From an uncultured Paenibacillaceae bacterium (GTDB lineage Bacteria; Bacillota; Bacilli; Aneurinibacillales; Aneurinibacillaceae), in NCBI GenBank assembly GCA_946478845.1, contig CAMLDI010000023.1, forward strand, positions 1 to 44,364: 44,364 nucleotides of DNA, read 5' to 3'. Positions 1-7,041 of this stretch are shown in pieces. Both the position numbers and the translations under genes were made by a program. Position 1 is the first letter of the stretch. Each line of letters starts with the position of its first letter. Below the pieces are notes generated by a model. It was not told the DNA's origin, ran no database searches, and saw nothing but the letters and a program-made list of their open reading frames with translations.

Positions 1-41
1 TCTGCTATTTTAATCGCATATAACAATTGGCGCAATTCCAT
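1..41 (-). CDS. LysR-family transcriptional regulator, N-terminus only (partial)
   Basis: Thirteen complete codons plus part of a fourteenth are in the window; the gene continues past the left edge. The peptide begins MELRQLLYAIKIA, which closely matches the start of the winged-helix DNA-binding domain of LysR-type regulators (MELRQLRYF...). The ATG is preceded by an AAGGTG ribosome site six bases upstream. It is divergent from leuC, the usual arrangement for a LysR regulator and its target, so it probably controls leuCD. The effector and identity of the regulator cannot be told from this stub. Confidence 0.72.
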   Translation of the reverse strand, partial: MELRQLLYAIKIA

Positions 42-97
42 TTTTTCACCTTGTTCCCTTTTTCTTTACATTGAGGAAATTCCCCTATATGGCTATT

Positions 98-143
98 CTA
101 TATATTATAGGAAAAAACTATAGCTTTAATAGATATTATATCT
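98..143. promoter_or_regulatory. Dyad symmetries between the LysR gene and leuC, candidate regulator binding sites
   Basis: Three AT-rich inverted repeats are packed here: CTATA/TATAG with a 3-nt spacer (98-110), TATAG/CTATA with a 7-nt spacer (106-122), and AGATAT/ATATCT around one T (131-143). LysR regulators bind dyads of T-N11-A type in such divergent spacers. That these are operators is inference; AT-rich DNA gives short dyads by chance. Confidence 0.4.
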
Positions 144-171
144 TTGAACTTTTTGAATATCTATGTAAAAA
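144..171 (+). promoter_or_regulatory. Possible sigma-A promoter of leuCD
   Basis: TTGAAC at 144-149 and TAAAAA at 166-171 with 16-nt spacing fit a weak promoter just downstream of the last dyad. Activation by the divergent LysR protein would suit a weak -10. Tentative. Confidence 0.3.
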
Positions 172-210
172 TAGAAATGTCGAAAAACAAAGATTAAAGG
201 AGGATCCGTA

Positions 211-1620
211 ATGAAACCACGTACCATGTTTGAAAAAATCTGGGACAACCATGTGATTTTTTCGGAAGAAAACAAACCCAGCTTATTATACATCGATTTA
301 CATCTGGTTCATGAAGTAACTTCTCCCCAGGCTTTTGAAGGTCTCCGTTTGGCAGGCCGTCAAGTTCGCCGTCCAGAATTAACTCGTGCGACCATCGATC
401 ATAACATTCCAACAACTGATCGTACCCAACCCGTTAAAGATCCAATTTCCAAACAACAAATGGAAACCCTCGAACAAAACTGTAAAGAGTTTGGCGTGAC
501 CCTTTATGGCGTTGATTCCCCAGAACAAGGGGTTGTACACGTTATGGGACCTGAACTTGGCTTAACTCTTCCAGGAAAAACCATCGTTTGTGGAGATAGC
601 CATACAGCCACTCACGGGGCTTTCGGCGCTCTTGCTTTCGGGATTGGAACCAGTGAAGTTGAACACGTTCTTGCTACCCAATGTTTACAACAACACAAAC
701 CACCAACAATGGAAGTTCGCGTAGAAGGCAAACTCCCTGTTGGCGTTACTGCTAAAGACTTAATTCTTGGCATTATCGCAAAATACGGAACTGCTTTCGC
801 TACTGGTTATGTTGTTGAATATACTGGTGAAGCCATTCGCAACCTTTCCATGGAAGGCCGTATGACTGTATGTAACATGACCATTGAATTTGGTGCTCGT
901 GCAGGGATGATTGCTCCTGACGAAACCACTTACGAATACTTGGAAGGCCGCCAATTCGCTCCTAAAGGAGAAGAATGGGAAAATGCATTAGAAGTATGGA
1001 AACAGCTTCCAACTGATGAAGGTGCAGAATTCAATACTTTAGTTACATTCGATGCAACCACCCTTGAACCTCAAGTAACCTGGGGAACTAGCCCTGGAAT
1101 GGGGATTGGCGTAACAGGAAACGTACCAGCTCCTGAAGATTTCGCTAACGAAAACGAACAAAAAGCAACACAAACAGCTCTCAAATACATGGATCTTGAA
1201 GCTGGCACGCCTATGGAACAAATTGAAATTAGCCATGCTTTCATTGGTTCTTGCACCAATGGCCGTATTGAAGACCTTCGTGCTGCTGCTAAAGTTGCAA
1301 AAGGATATAAAGTATCTCCAACTGTAAATGCCATTGTAGTTCCTGGTTCTGGCCGGGTAAAAGAATTGGCGGAAAAAGAAGGGTTAGATAAAATCTTTAC
1401 TGAAGCAGGATTTGAATGGCGTGAACCAGGCTGTAGTATGTGTTTGGCTATGAACCCTGATGTTCTCTCCCCTGGCGACCGTTGTGCATCCACTTCTAAC
1501 CGTAACTTTGAAGGCCGTCAAGGCCCTGGCGGACGCACCCACCTTGTAAGCCCAGAGATGGCTGCTGCTGCGGCAATTAAAGGCCACTTTGTGGACGTAC
1601 GCAACTGGGAATTCAAATAA
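211..1620 (+). CDS. leuC: 3-isopropylmalate dehydratase large subunit
   Basis: Isomerises 2-isopropylmalate to 3-isopropylmalate in leucine biosynthesis, with LeuD as small subunit; cytoplasmic. The 469-aa length is normal for bacterial LeuC. The aconitase-type 4Fe-4S ligands are visible as Cys348 (GSCTNGR) and Cys408/Cys411 ([13 protein letters not shown]), with the active-site stretch [13 protein letters not shown] near residue 130. AAAGGAGG lies eight bases before the ATG. leuD follows after 24 nt, so the two form an operon. No leuA or leuB is nearby, so leucine genes are split in this genome. A divergent LysR gene is the likely regulator. Codon choice looks strongly biased, suggesting high expression. 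Confidence 0.96.
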   Translation: MKPRTMFEKIWDNHVIFSEENKPSLLYIDLHLVHEVTSPQAFEGLRLAGRQVRRPELTRATIDHNIPTTDRTQPVKDPISKQQMETLEQNCKEFGVTLYGVDSPEQGVVHVMGPELGLTLPGKTIVCGDSHTATHGAFGALAFGIGTSEVEHVLATQCLQQHKPPTMEVRVEGKLPVGVTAKDLILGIIAKYGTAFATGYVVEYTGEAIRNLSMEGRMTVCNMTIEFGARAGMIAPDETTYEYLEGRQFAPKGEEWENALEVWKQLPTDEGAEFNTLVTFDATTLEPQVTWGTSPGMGIGVTGNVPAPEDFANENEQKATQTALKYMDLEAGTPMEQIEISHAFIGSCTNGRIEDLRAAAKVAKGYKVSPTVNAIVVPGSGRVKELAEKEGLDKIFTEAGFEWREPGCSMCLAMNPDVLSPGDRCASTSNRNFEGRQGPGGRTHLVSPEMAAAAAIKGHFVDVRNWEFK

Positions 1621-1644
1621 GGAAAACAATGGAGGGAAAAATAG

Positions 1645-2253
1645 ATGGAACCGTTTAAAAAGATTACTAGCGTCGTATCTCCATTAGATCGTGTAAACGT
1701 AGATACAGATGCCATTATCCCAAAACAATTCTTAAAACGTATTGAACGTACCGGTTTCGGCCAATTCCTTTTCTTCGAATGGCGTTTTGATGAACAAGGA
1801 AATGACAATCCGAATTTCGAATTAAATAAACCTCAATACAAAGGTTCAAAAATCCTCGTGGCTCGCGACAACTTTGGTTGCGGTTCTTCCCGGGAACATG
1901 CTCCATGGGCATTAATGGACTATGGTTTTAAAGTAATCATTGCTCCTTCTTTTGCTGACATCTTCTTTAACAACTGCTTCAAAAACGGCATTTTGCCAAT
2001 TAAATTATCTAAAGAAGTTGTTGATCAAATCTTCAAAAATACTGCAGCTAAAGAAGGTTATGAATTAACTGTTGACCTTGAAAACAACACCATTAACGAT
2101 AGCGAAGGATGGTCTGTACCTTTCGAAGTTGATGCCTACCGTCGCCATTGCCTCTTAAATGGTTTGGATGATATCGGCATTACCTTGATGAAAGAAGATG
2201 CGATTGCTAACTACGAAGCAAACTATCCAAGTTACTATAAAGTCAGTAAATAA
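1645..2253 (+). CDS. leuD: 3-isopropylmalate dehydratase small subunit
   Basis: Small subunit of isopropylmalate isomerase, supplying the swivelling domain that completes the active site of LeuC. The 202-aa length is typical. The diagnostic segment [20 protein letters not shown] lies near residues 72-91, followed by the [16 protein letters not shown] region. The ATG has a GGAGGG site ten bases upstream, and the gene lies 24 nt after leuC on the same transcript. It ends at a strong hairpin shared with the convergent transpeptidase gene. Confidence 0.96.
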   Translation: MEPFKKITSVVSPLDRVNVDTDAIIPKQFLKRIERTGFGQFLFFEWRFDEQGNDNPNFELNKPQYKGSKILVARDNFGCGSSREHAPWALMDYGFKVIIAPSFADIFFNNCFKNGILPIKLSKEVVDQIFKNTAAKEGYELTVDLENNTINDSEGWSVPFEVDAYRRHCLLNGLDDIGITLMKEDAIANYEANYPSYYKVSK

Positions 2254-2263
2254 TTAAAAATAA

Positions 2264-2294
2264 ATGAAACGGAGCTTTATCAGCTCCGTTTCAT
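2264..2294. terminator. Bidirectional hairpin between leuD and the YkuD gene
   Basis: Perfect 13-bp stem (ATGAAACGGAGCT with its complement) and a 5-nt loop in a 37-nt convergent gap. The right arm overlaps the stop codon of the minus-strand gene. The A-rich left flank gives a U-tract for minus-strand transcripts; the plus-strand tail is poorer. Confidence 0.75.
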
Positions 2295-2938
2295 TCCATC
2301 ATACCAAGGTCTTTCAATTCTTTTAATCCAATCTGTTTGGTAACCTCAAAATGCCTTAATTCCTGATATTTCCCAACAGCTTTTTCTAGTTCATTCCCAA
2401 AAATCCCATCACAAGTCCCATTATATATCCCCATGGCTTTTAAATGGTTTTGCACAAACATCACCATAGCTCCTCTAGAACCATTAACAAGTATGCGATA
2501 AGTGATATCCTTATGCCCTGTGATCGGCCCATCAATTACCACTGGGGTTCCTACAGGAATGATGGCGAATACTTTTTCTACATTGCGATTTTTCATGCGA
2601 AAACATCCGCCACTTACTCTCATCCCAATCAGTTCGGGGCGATTGGTGCCATGAATGCCATAAGTGCCCCAGGGAACATTTAGCTCTAACCAGCAACTCC
2701 CAAATCCTCCACCCCAACCTGTATCCTTTGATATGATACGATAAATCCCAACCGGGGAAGGTGTATCTTTCTTGCCAGAGGCAACAGGAAATACTTCTAT
2801 GACTTGCCCGCTTTTTAGAATCTCCAATTTACTTTGCCAGAGATTAATATTTATCTTGTATGGGTTTTCTTTGGCATAAGCAGAAACAGGAAAAATCAAT
2901 AAATATAACATGGTGATGGCTAGAAATTTTTGTTTCAT
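2291..2938 (-). CDS. Secreted L,D-transpeptidase (YkuD) with C-terminal peptidoglycan-binding domain
   Basis: Probable cell-wall or spore-wall cross-linking enzyme making L,D (3-3) peptide links. Residues 1-22 form a signal peptide ending near AYA. The YkuD catalytic domain covers about 27-135, with the signature HGTNRPELIGMRVSGGCFRM: His96, catalytic Cys112 and Arg114. Residues 150-212 resemble a PG_binding_1 module (VQNHLKAMGIYNGTCDGIFG). The catalytic-then-binding order and 215-aa size are normal. It is monocistronic and convergent with leuD. An exact physiological role in vegetative wall or spore cannot be decided. Confidence 0.9.
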   Translation of the reverse strand: MKQKFLAITMLYLLIFPVSAYAKENPYKININLWQSKLEILKSGQVIEVFPVASGKKDTPSPVGIYRIISKDTGWGGGFGSCWLELNVPWGTYGIHGTNRPELIGMRVSGGCFRMKNRNVEKVFAIIPVGTPVVIDGPITGHKDITYRILVNGSRGAMVMFVQNHLKAMGIYNGTCDGIFGNELEKAVGKYQELRHFEVTKQIGLKELKDLGMME

Positions 2939-2973
2939 AACATTACCTTCATATCTTTAATGCATTGCCAATT

Positions 2974-3489
2974 TTACTTTTCCCTCTTCATTAAAAAATT
3001 AATCCCAATTCCTATGGCAATTCCCCCTAAGATACTGGCTAACATCATGGTTAATCCAGACCATACAACAGGAGATAATTGAGAGCTAAGGGGGGTTAGG
3101 CGGTTTAGCACTTCAATCAAGGCAAAACCTGCTCCAAACCCCAGAGAACCTGCCAGGGTTAATATGCCTGTTGCTCCCTTATTTTTTATGATAAAACCTA
3201 AAAATAAACCGCTAATGGCCCCTCCCAATAACCCAATAAAAACAAGGGAAAAAGGCGGTTCCCAGATGGCTAAAATAAGAAAAAACATGGATACAAATCC
3301 TATAAAAAACCCGACTGTACCTAACAAAATACCTAAGCCAATTCTTTTGCGATTTCCTGTTAACCAGGGAAGAGTCCCTCCCACGATTGCCCCCATTATT
3401 GCATAACCTAATAACATGGAATCTCCAAGAAGGCCCGTTACCAATCCAGTCAAGCCAAACACAACGATTCCCCAAATGATAAAATTCAT
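2974..3489 (-). CDS. Glycine-rich multi-pass membrane protein of unknown function
   Basis: A 171-aa protein made almost wholly of hydrophobic, glycine-rich segments with GxxxG spacing. I count four or five likely membrane helices, at about 1-22, 26-42, 50-75, 77-97 and 137-165, separated by short basic loops (TGNRKRIG, IIKNKG). The C-terminus is lysine-rich. The ATG follows GGAGGG by seven bases. I do not recognise a named family. It lies between two secreted-protein genes on the same strand but is well spaced from both, so a shared operon is unproven. Confidence 0.75.
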   Translation of the reverse strand: MNFIIWGIVVFGLTGLVTGLLGDSMLLGYAIMGAIVGGTLPWLTGNRKRIGLGILLGTVGFFIGFVSMFFLILAIWEPPFSLVFIGLLGGAISGLFLGFIIKNKGATGILTLAGSLGFGAGFALIEVLNRLTPLSSQLSPVVWSGLTMMLASILGGIAIGIGINFLMKREK

Positions 3490-3533
3490 TAAAAATCCCT
3501 CCGCTTCTCCTAAATCATACCATGGAAAAGAGG

Positions 3534-5390
3534 TTATTGAACTAGTTTCTCGTATTCATTTAATGTCTTTTCAAAAACATCCAAGGCAGAAGACACTACT
3601 GTAGGGTTATTTAAATCAACACCAGCTATTTTTAACGCTTCTAAGGAATCTTTCGCCCCTCCGGTTTTTAAAAACTCTAGATAATTGGCCTGTTGCCCTT
3701 CTTTTTTCTTAAGAAGCCCGTCTGCAATGGCAGTGGCTGCTGAAAAACCTGTTGCATACTGATATACATAGAAATTCCGGAAGAAATGGGGAATTCGGGC
3801 CCACTCAATTCCCACTTCTGGGTCAATCACCATGGATGGGCCAAAGTATTTCTTCACTAAATTGCTATAAACCTGTGAAATATAATCAGCGGTTAAGGGT
3901 ACACCTTTCTCCGCAGAACGGTAAATTTCATTTTCAAATTCCGCAAACATGGTTTGGATAAATAAGGTATTTTGGAATTGATCCAGGTAATGATTCAATA
4001 GGGTCAATTTTTCCTCTTTGGTTTTTGCTCTCTCGATCCACTGTCTTAATAAAAGGGATTCATTGACAGTCGAAGCTACTTCTGCAACAAAAATATCGTA
4101 CCCTGCATTAAAATAGGATTGGTTTTTATTTGCATAATAGGAATGCATACCATGGCCCATTTCATGAGCAAGTGTTAACACATCATCAAGGCTGCCCTGA
4201 TAATTTAATAATACATAAGGAGGAAACCCATAGATGGCAGATTGATATGCGCCACTGGTTTTTCCTTTTTGGCTATATACATCAATCCAACGATTTTTAA
4301 AAGCCGAAGATAACTGGTCAGTATAGTCTTTCCCCAGGGGACTTAACCCCTTTTCCACCATTTCCTTCGCCATTGTAAAAGGGTATTGAATTTTTAATTT
4401 TTCAGATAAGGGTGCATAAATATCATATTTATGCAACTCTTTTAATCCTAATACTTTTTTCCTTAAGGCAGAATATCTATGCAAAAGAGATAATCTTTTA
4501 TTCACAGTTGCAAGTAATTCATCATACACTTTTTCCGGGATATTCGAAGAAGATAATGATGCATTGCGGGCTGACTTATAGTTTCGAGCCTGAGCATAAA
4601 AAATATTGTTTTTTACTTCTCCCTGCAAAAGGGATGCAAAAGTATTCTTATATTGCCCGTAGGTACCTGTCACAGCTAAGTAGGCTTGTTTACGGGCATA
4701 AGGGCTTAAATCCTCTAACAACGTGCGATAATTGCTTGCAGTCAATTGGACAACCTGGCCTTTGCCAATGGTTACTTTAGGAAATTGCAGGTCTGAATCA
4801 ACAAGATATTGATAGGTACGGGAAGGCACCGATGAAACGTCTTTGACTTGGGCTAACAACTTTTCTTCTGGTTGGGATAGAACGTGCTTTTTTTGTTTTC
4901 TTATTTCTGAAAGAAAACGCTCATATTTTCTTAGTTTTTTTTCCTGGCTCAACATTTGCTTTAATTTATTTTCTTCAATCCCCAGAATTTCTGGGACAAA
5001 ATAAGATATTGCAATATTTAATTTTTGCGCTGTTTGACGAGCCTGATCCAACATTTCTTGATAATGGGAGTTTGTTGTATTGGTATCAAATTGAAGATGG
5101 GCGAAGCCATAGGCCTTTTCTAATATTTTTGAGGTTTCTTCGTATTGGGTAAGGTATGTATAGAACACAGCAGGAGATGAGGCAACTTTACCAACCATTG
5201 ATTGAAAGTAAGGAATTTTTTTTTCAATCTTTTTAATGTCATTTTTCCATTCTTCTTCAGAAGTATACAATCTAGTTAAATCCCATTGATCCTGGGTTCC
5301 TGCAGCAGTAACCGCCATGGGAAACATGATATTCATAAATAAGACAAGGCATAAGAAATAAGAGGTTATTTTTCTTTGTACTTTCCACAT
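3534..5390 (-). CDS. Secreted oligoendopeptidase F-type M3 metallopeptidase
   Basis: Zinc peptidase cleaving short peptides. The HEMGH motif is at residues 409-413 (His409, Glu410, His413), and the third-ligand region FVAEVASTVNE follows about 20 residues later. The 618-aa body matches PepF throughout. Unlike ordinary cytosolic PepF it begins with a signal peptide: basic MWKVQRK, a hydrophobic stretch to about residue 25, then AVTAAG as a likely cleavage site. It should therefore act outside the membrane. The ATG has AGGAAGGG seven bases upstream. A second, leaderless paralogue lies at 29679-31496. Confidence 0.93.
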   Translation of the reverse strand: MWKVQRKITSYFLCLVLFMNIMFPMAVTAAGTQDQWDLTRLYTSEEEWKNDIKKIEKKIPYFQSMVGKVASSPAVFYTYLTQYEETSKILEKAYGFAHLQFDTNTTNSHYQEMLDQARQTAQKLNIAISYFVPEILGIEENKLKQMLSQEKKLRKYERFLSEIRKQKKHVLSQPEEKLLAQVKDVSSVPSRTYQYLVDSDLQFPKVTIGKGQVVQLTASNYRTLLEDLSPYARKQAYLAVTGTYGQYKNTFASLLQGEVKNNIFYAQARNYKSARNASLSSSNIPEKVYDELLATVNKRLSLLHRYSALRKKVLGLKELHKYDIYAPLSEKLKIQYPFTMAKEMVEKGLSPLGKDYTDQLSSAFKNRWIDVYSQKGKTSGAYQSAIYGFPPYVLLNYQGSLDDVLTLAHEMGHGMHSYYANKNQSYFNAGYDIFVAEVASTVNESLLLRQWIERAKTKEEKLTLLNHYLDQFQNTLFIQTMFAEFENEIYRSAEKGVPLTADYISQVYSNLVKKYFGPSMVIDPEVGIEWARIPHFFRNFYVYQYATGFSAATAIADGLLKKKEGQQANYLEFLKTGGAKDSLEALKIAGVDLNNPTVVSSALDVFEKTLNEYEKLVQ

Positions 5391-5459
5391 TGGCGAACAC
5401 CCTTCCTATCATTCAAGCTAAAATTAGTGTTTGCCATAATTTTCCCCTTTATTCGTAAG

Positions 5460-5491
5460 AAAAAGGAAAGAAACATTGTCCTTTCCTTTTT
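5460..5491 (-). terminator. Terminator downstream of pyrB
   Basis: Inverted repeat AAAAAGGAAAG / CTTTCCTTTTT, 11 bp with a 10-nt loop, about 40 nt past the pyrB stop on the minus strand and followed by a TTTTTC tail. It separates pyrB from the secreted peptidase gene. Confidence 0.65.
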
Positions 5492-5529
5492 TTCAATCTA
5501 CATTAAGTTTTTTTTCACTGATAAAAAGT

Positions 5530-6444
5530 TTAAAAACATTTATCTAATAGAGCCATACGAATATAAAGGCCATTCTGTGCCTGGCGAAAATAAGCAGCCC
5601 GTGGGTCATGATCTACTTCTTCCGTAATTTCCCCTGCTCTTGGCAGTGGATGCATGATAATGCTATTTTCTTTCATCATATCTAATACTCGTTGATCAAT
5701 GATGTATTGGCCTCTGGCCTTTTCATATTCTATTGAAGAAATAAATCGTTCTTTTTGAATTCGGGTTTGGTACAGGACATCTGCCGTTGGCACTACTTTT
5801 CCCAGATCACTTTCCTCTTCATAGGAAACTCCCTTTTCATCAAGGAATTTCTTAACGTATTCTGGAATCTGCACATTTTCCGGTGCCGTAAAGGAAATCC
5901 GAATGTTGTTAAAATTGGCCAATAAATAAGATAATGAATGAACAGTACGCCCGTAAGCCAAATCCCCAATCATAACGATATGTATATCATCAATGCGGCC
6001 TATTTCTTTCTGGATTGTGTATAAATCCAATAATGCTTGCGTAGGATGTTCACCAGCTCCATCCCCAGCATTAATAATAGGAACAGTGGCCACTTTGGCT
6101 GCTCTTTGTGCAGCGCCAATTTCCGTATGGCGCATGACAATCACATCACTATAGGCGGAAACAACCCGAATGGTATCTTCAAGGGTTTCCCCTTTGATTG
6201 TAGAAGAGAACATTGCCGCATTTTCTGTTCCAATCACTTTTCCCCCTAAACGAGACATGGCTGACTCAAAGGAAAGACGGGTACGTGTGCTAGGTTCAAA
6301 AAACAAGGTGGTCATTACCTTGTTTTCGTACTTTTTGCTTCCACCTTCATCTACAATTTTCTCCATTTCGCGGGCAATTTCAAATATTTCCTCAAGGTTT
6401 TCACGGTTAAACTGCTTAGCGCCGATAATATGTTCGTGCTGCAT
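5530..6444 (-). CDS. pyrB: Aspartate carbamoyltransferase catalytic subunit
   Basis: Condenses carbamoyl phosphate with aspartate in pyrimidine synthesis; cytoplasmic trimer. The 304-aa length fits. The carbamoyl-phosphate loop STRTRLSFE is at residues 52-60, HPTQALLDL near 131, and the aspartate-binding region MHPLPRAGEI near 264. The C-terminal sequence (DHDPRAAYFRQAQNG) is of the kind seen in enzymes that pair with a PyrI subunit, but no pyrI is adjacent. The gene stands alone rather than in the usual Bacillus pyr operon, and its short leader shows no PyrR-type attenuator. AAAGGAGG precedes the ATG. Confidence 0.95.
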   Translation of the reverse strand: MQHEHIIGAKQFNRENLEEIFEIAREMEKIVDEGGSKKYENKVMTTLFFEPSTRTRLSFESAMSRLGGKVIGTENAAMFSSTIKGETLEDTIRVVSAYSDVIVMRHTEIGAAQRAAKVATVPIINAGDGAGEHPTQALLDLYTIQKEIGRIDDIHIVMIGDLAYGRTVHSLSYLLANFNNIRISFTAPENVQIPEYVKKFLDEKGVSYEEESDLGKVVPTADVLYQTRIQKERFISSIEYEKARGQYIIDQRVLDMMKENSIIMHPLPRAGEITEEVDHDPRAAYFRQAQNGLYIRMALLDKCF

Positions 6445-6507
6445 ATTTCTTCCTCCTTTAATTCATTTCGTGCAGCCCAATAAATACTATAACAATAAAC
6501 GAAATAA

Positions 6508-6538
6508 AAAACCACTCTAACACAGTTAGAGTGGTTTT
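6508..6538 (-). terminator. Terminator of the S1-domain gene
   Basis: Strong 14-bp hairpin (AAAACCACTCTAAC / GTTAGAGTGGTTTT, loop ACA). On the minus strand it is followed by TTTTTTATTT. It lies in the spacer between the S1-domain gene and pyrB. Confidence 0.85.
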
Positions 6539-6569
6539 CTTTCTTTAATCTGATACCATGGATATAAAC

Positions 6570-6971
6570 TTAACGTCTTTTCTCGCGTTTACCGAGGTCA
6601 CCCATTTTATCCTCGCTGGTTTTCATCCAACGCTTCATCATGGATTCAAAATCTTCTTTTTGATTATCTTGATGATGGCCTCTGCCGCCACGGCGGTCAT
6701 CCCGCTTTTTGAAAGGACGACGGTCTTCTCTTTTTTCTTCATTAATTCTCATGGTAAGAGAAATCTTCCCGTCCTCTTTGATTTCAAGTACTTTTACAGT
6801 AACTTTATCTCCTACTTTGACAAATTGATTTATGTCTTCAACGTAGGATGAAGCCACCTGGGAAATATGGACAAGGCCCTGTTTGTTTTCACCAATATTT
6901 ACAAACGCTCCAAAAGATTGGACTCCTACCACGGTACCTTCGATAATATTGCCGACAGCGATGTTACTCAA
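6570..6971 (-). CDS. S1 RNA-binding domain protein (YugI/YabR, general stress protein 13 type)
   Basis: Small RNA-binding protein. Residues 6-73 are one S1 OB-fold domain (VGNIIEGTVVGVQSFGAFVNI, GLVHISQVA, VKVLEIKEDGKISLTMR). Residues 74-133 are a charged, low-complexity tail rich in Arg, Lys, Asp and His. This layout and the 133-aa size match YabR/YugI/GSP13 proteins of Bacilli, which associate with ribosomes or modulate RNA. The start is TTG, chosen because AGGGGG lies about nine bases upstream and no ATG begins the S1 domain. It has its own terminator and is probably monocistronic. Confidence 0.88.
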   Translation of the reverse strand: MSNIAVGNIIEGTVVGVQSFGAFVNIGENKQGLVHISQVASSYVEDINQFVKVGDKVTVKVLEIKEDGKISLTMRINEEKREDRRPFKKRDDRRGGRGHHQDNQKEDFESMMKRWMKTSEDKMGDLGKREKRR

Positions 6972-7041
6972 AAAATGTTCCCCCTAAAGTATTGTACTTA
7001 TATGTTAACTATACATGAAACGAGCAAAATAATAAAGAACT

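Noticed and set aside
4412..4780. 122-codon plus-strand frame
   Set aside because: Antisense within the secreted oligoendopeptidase gene; no ribosome site or family.
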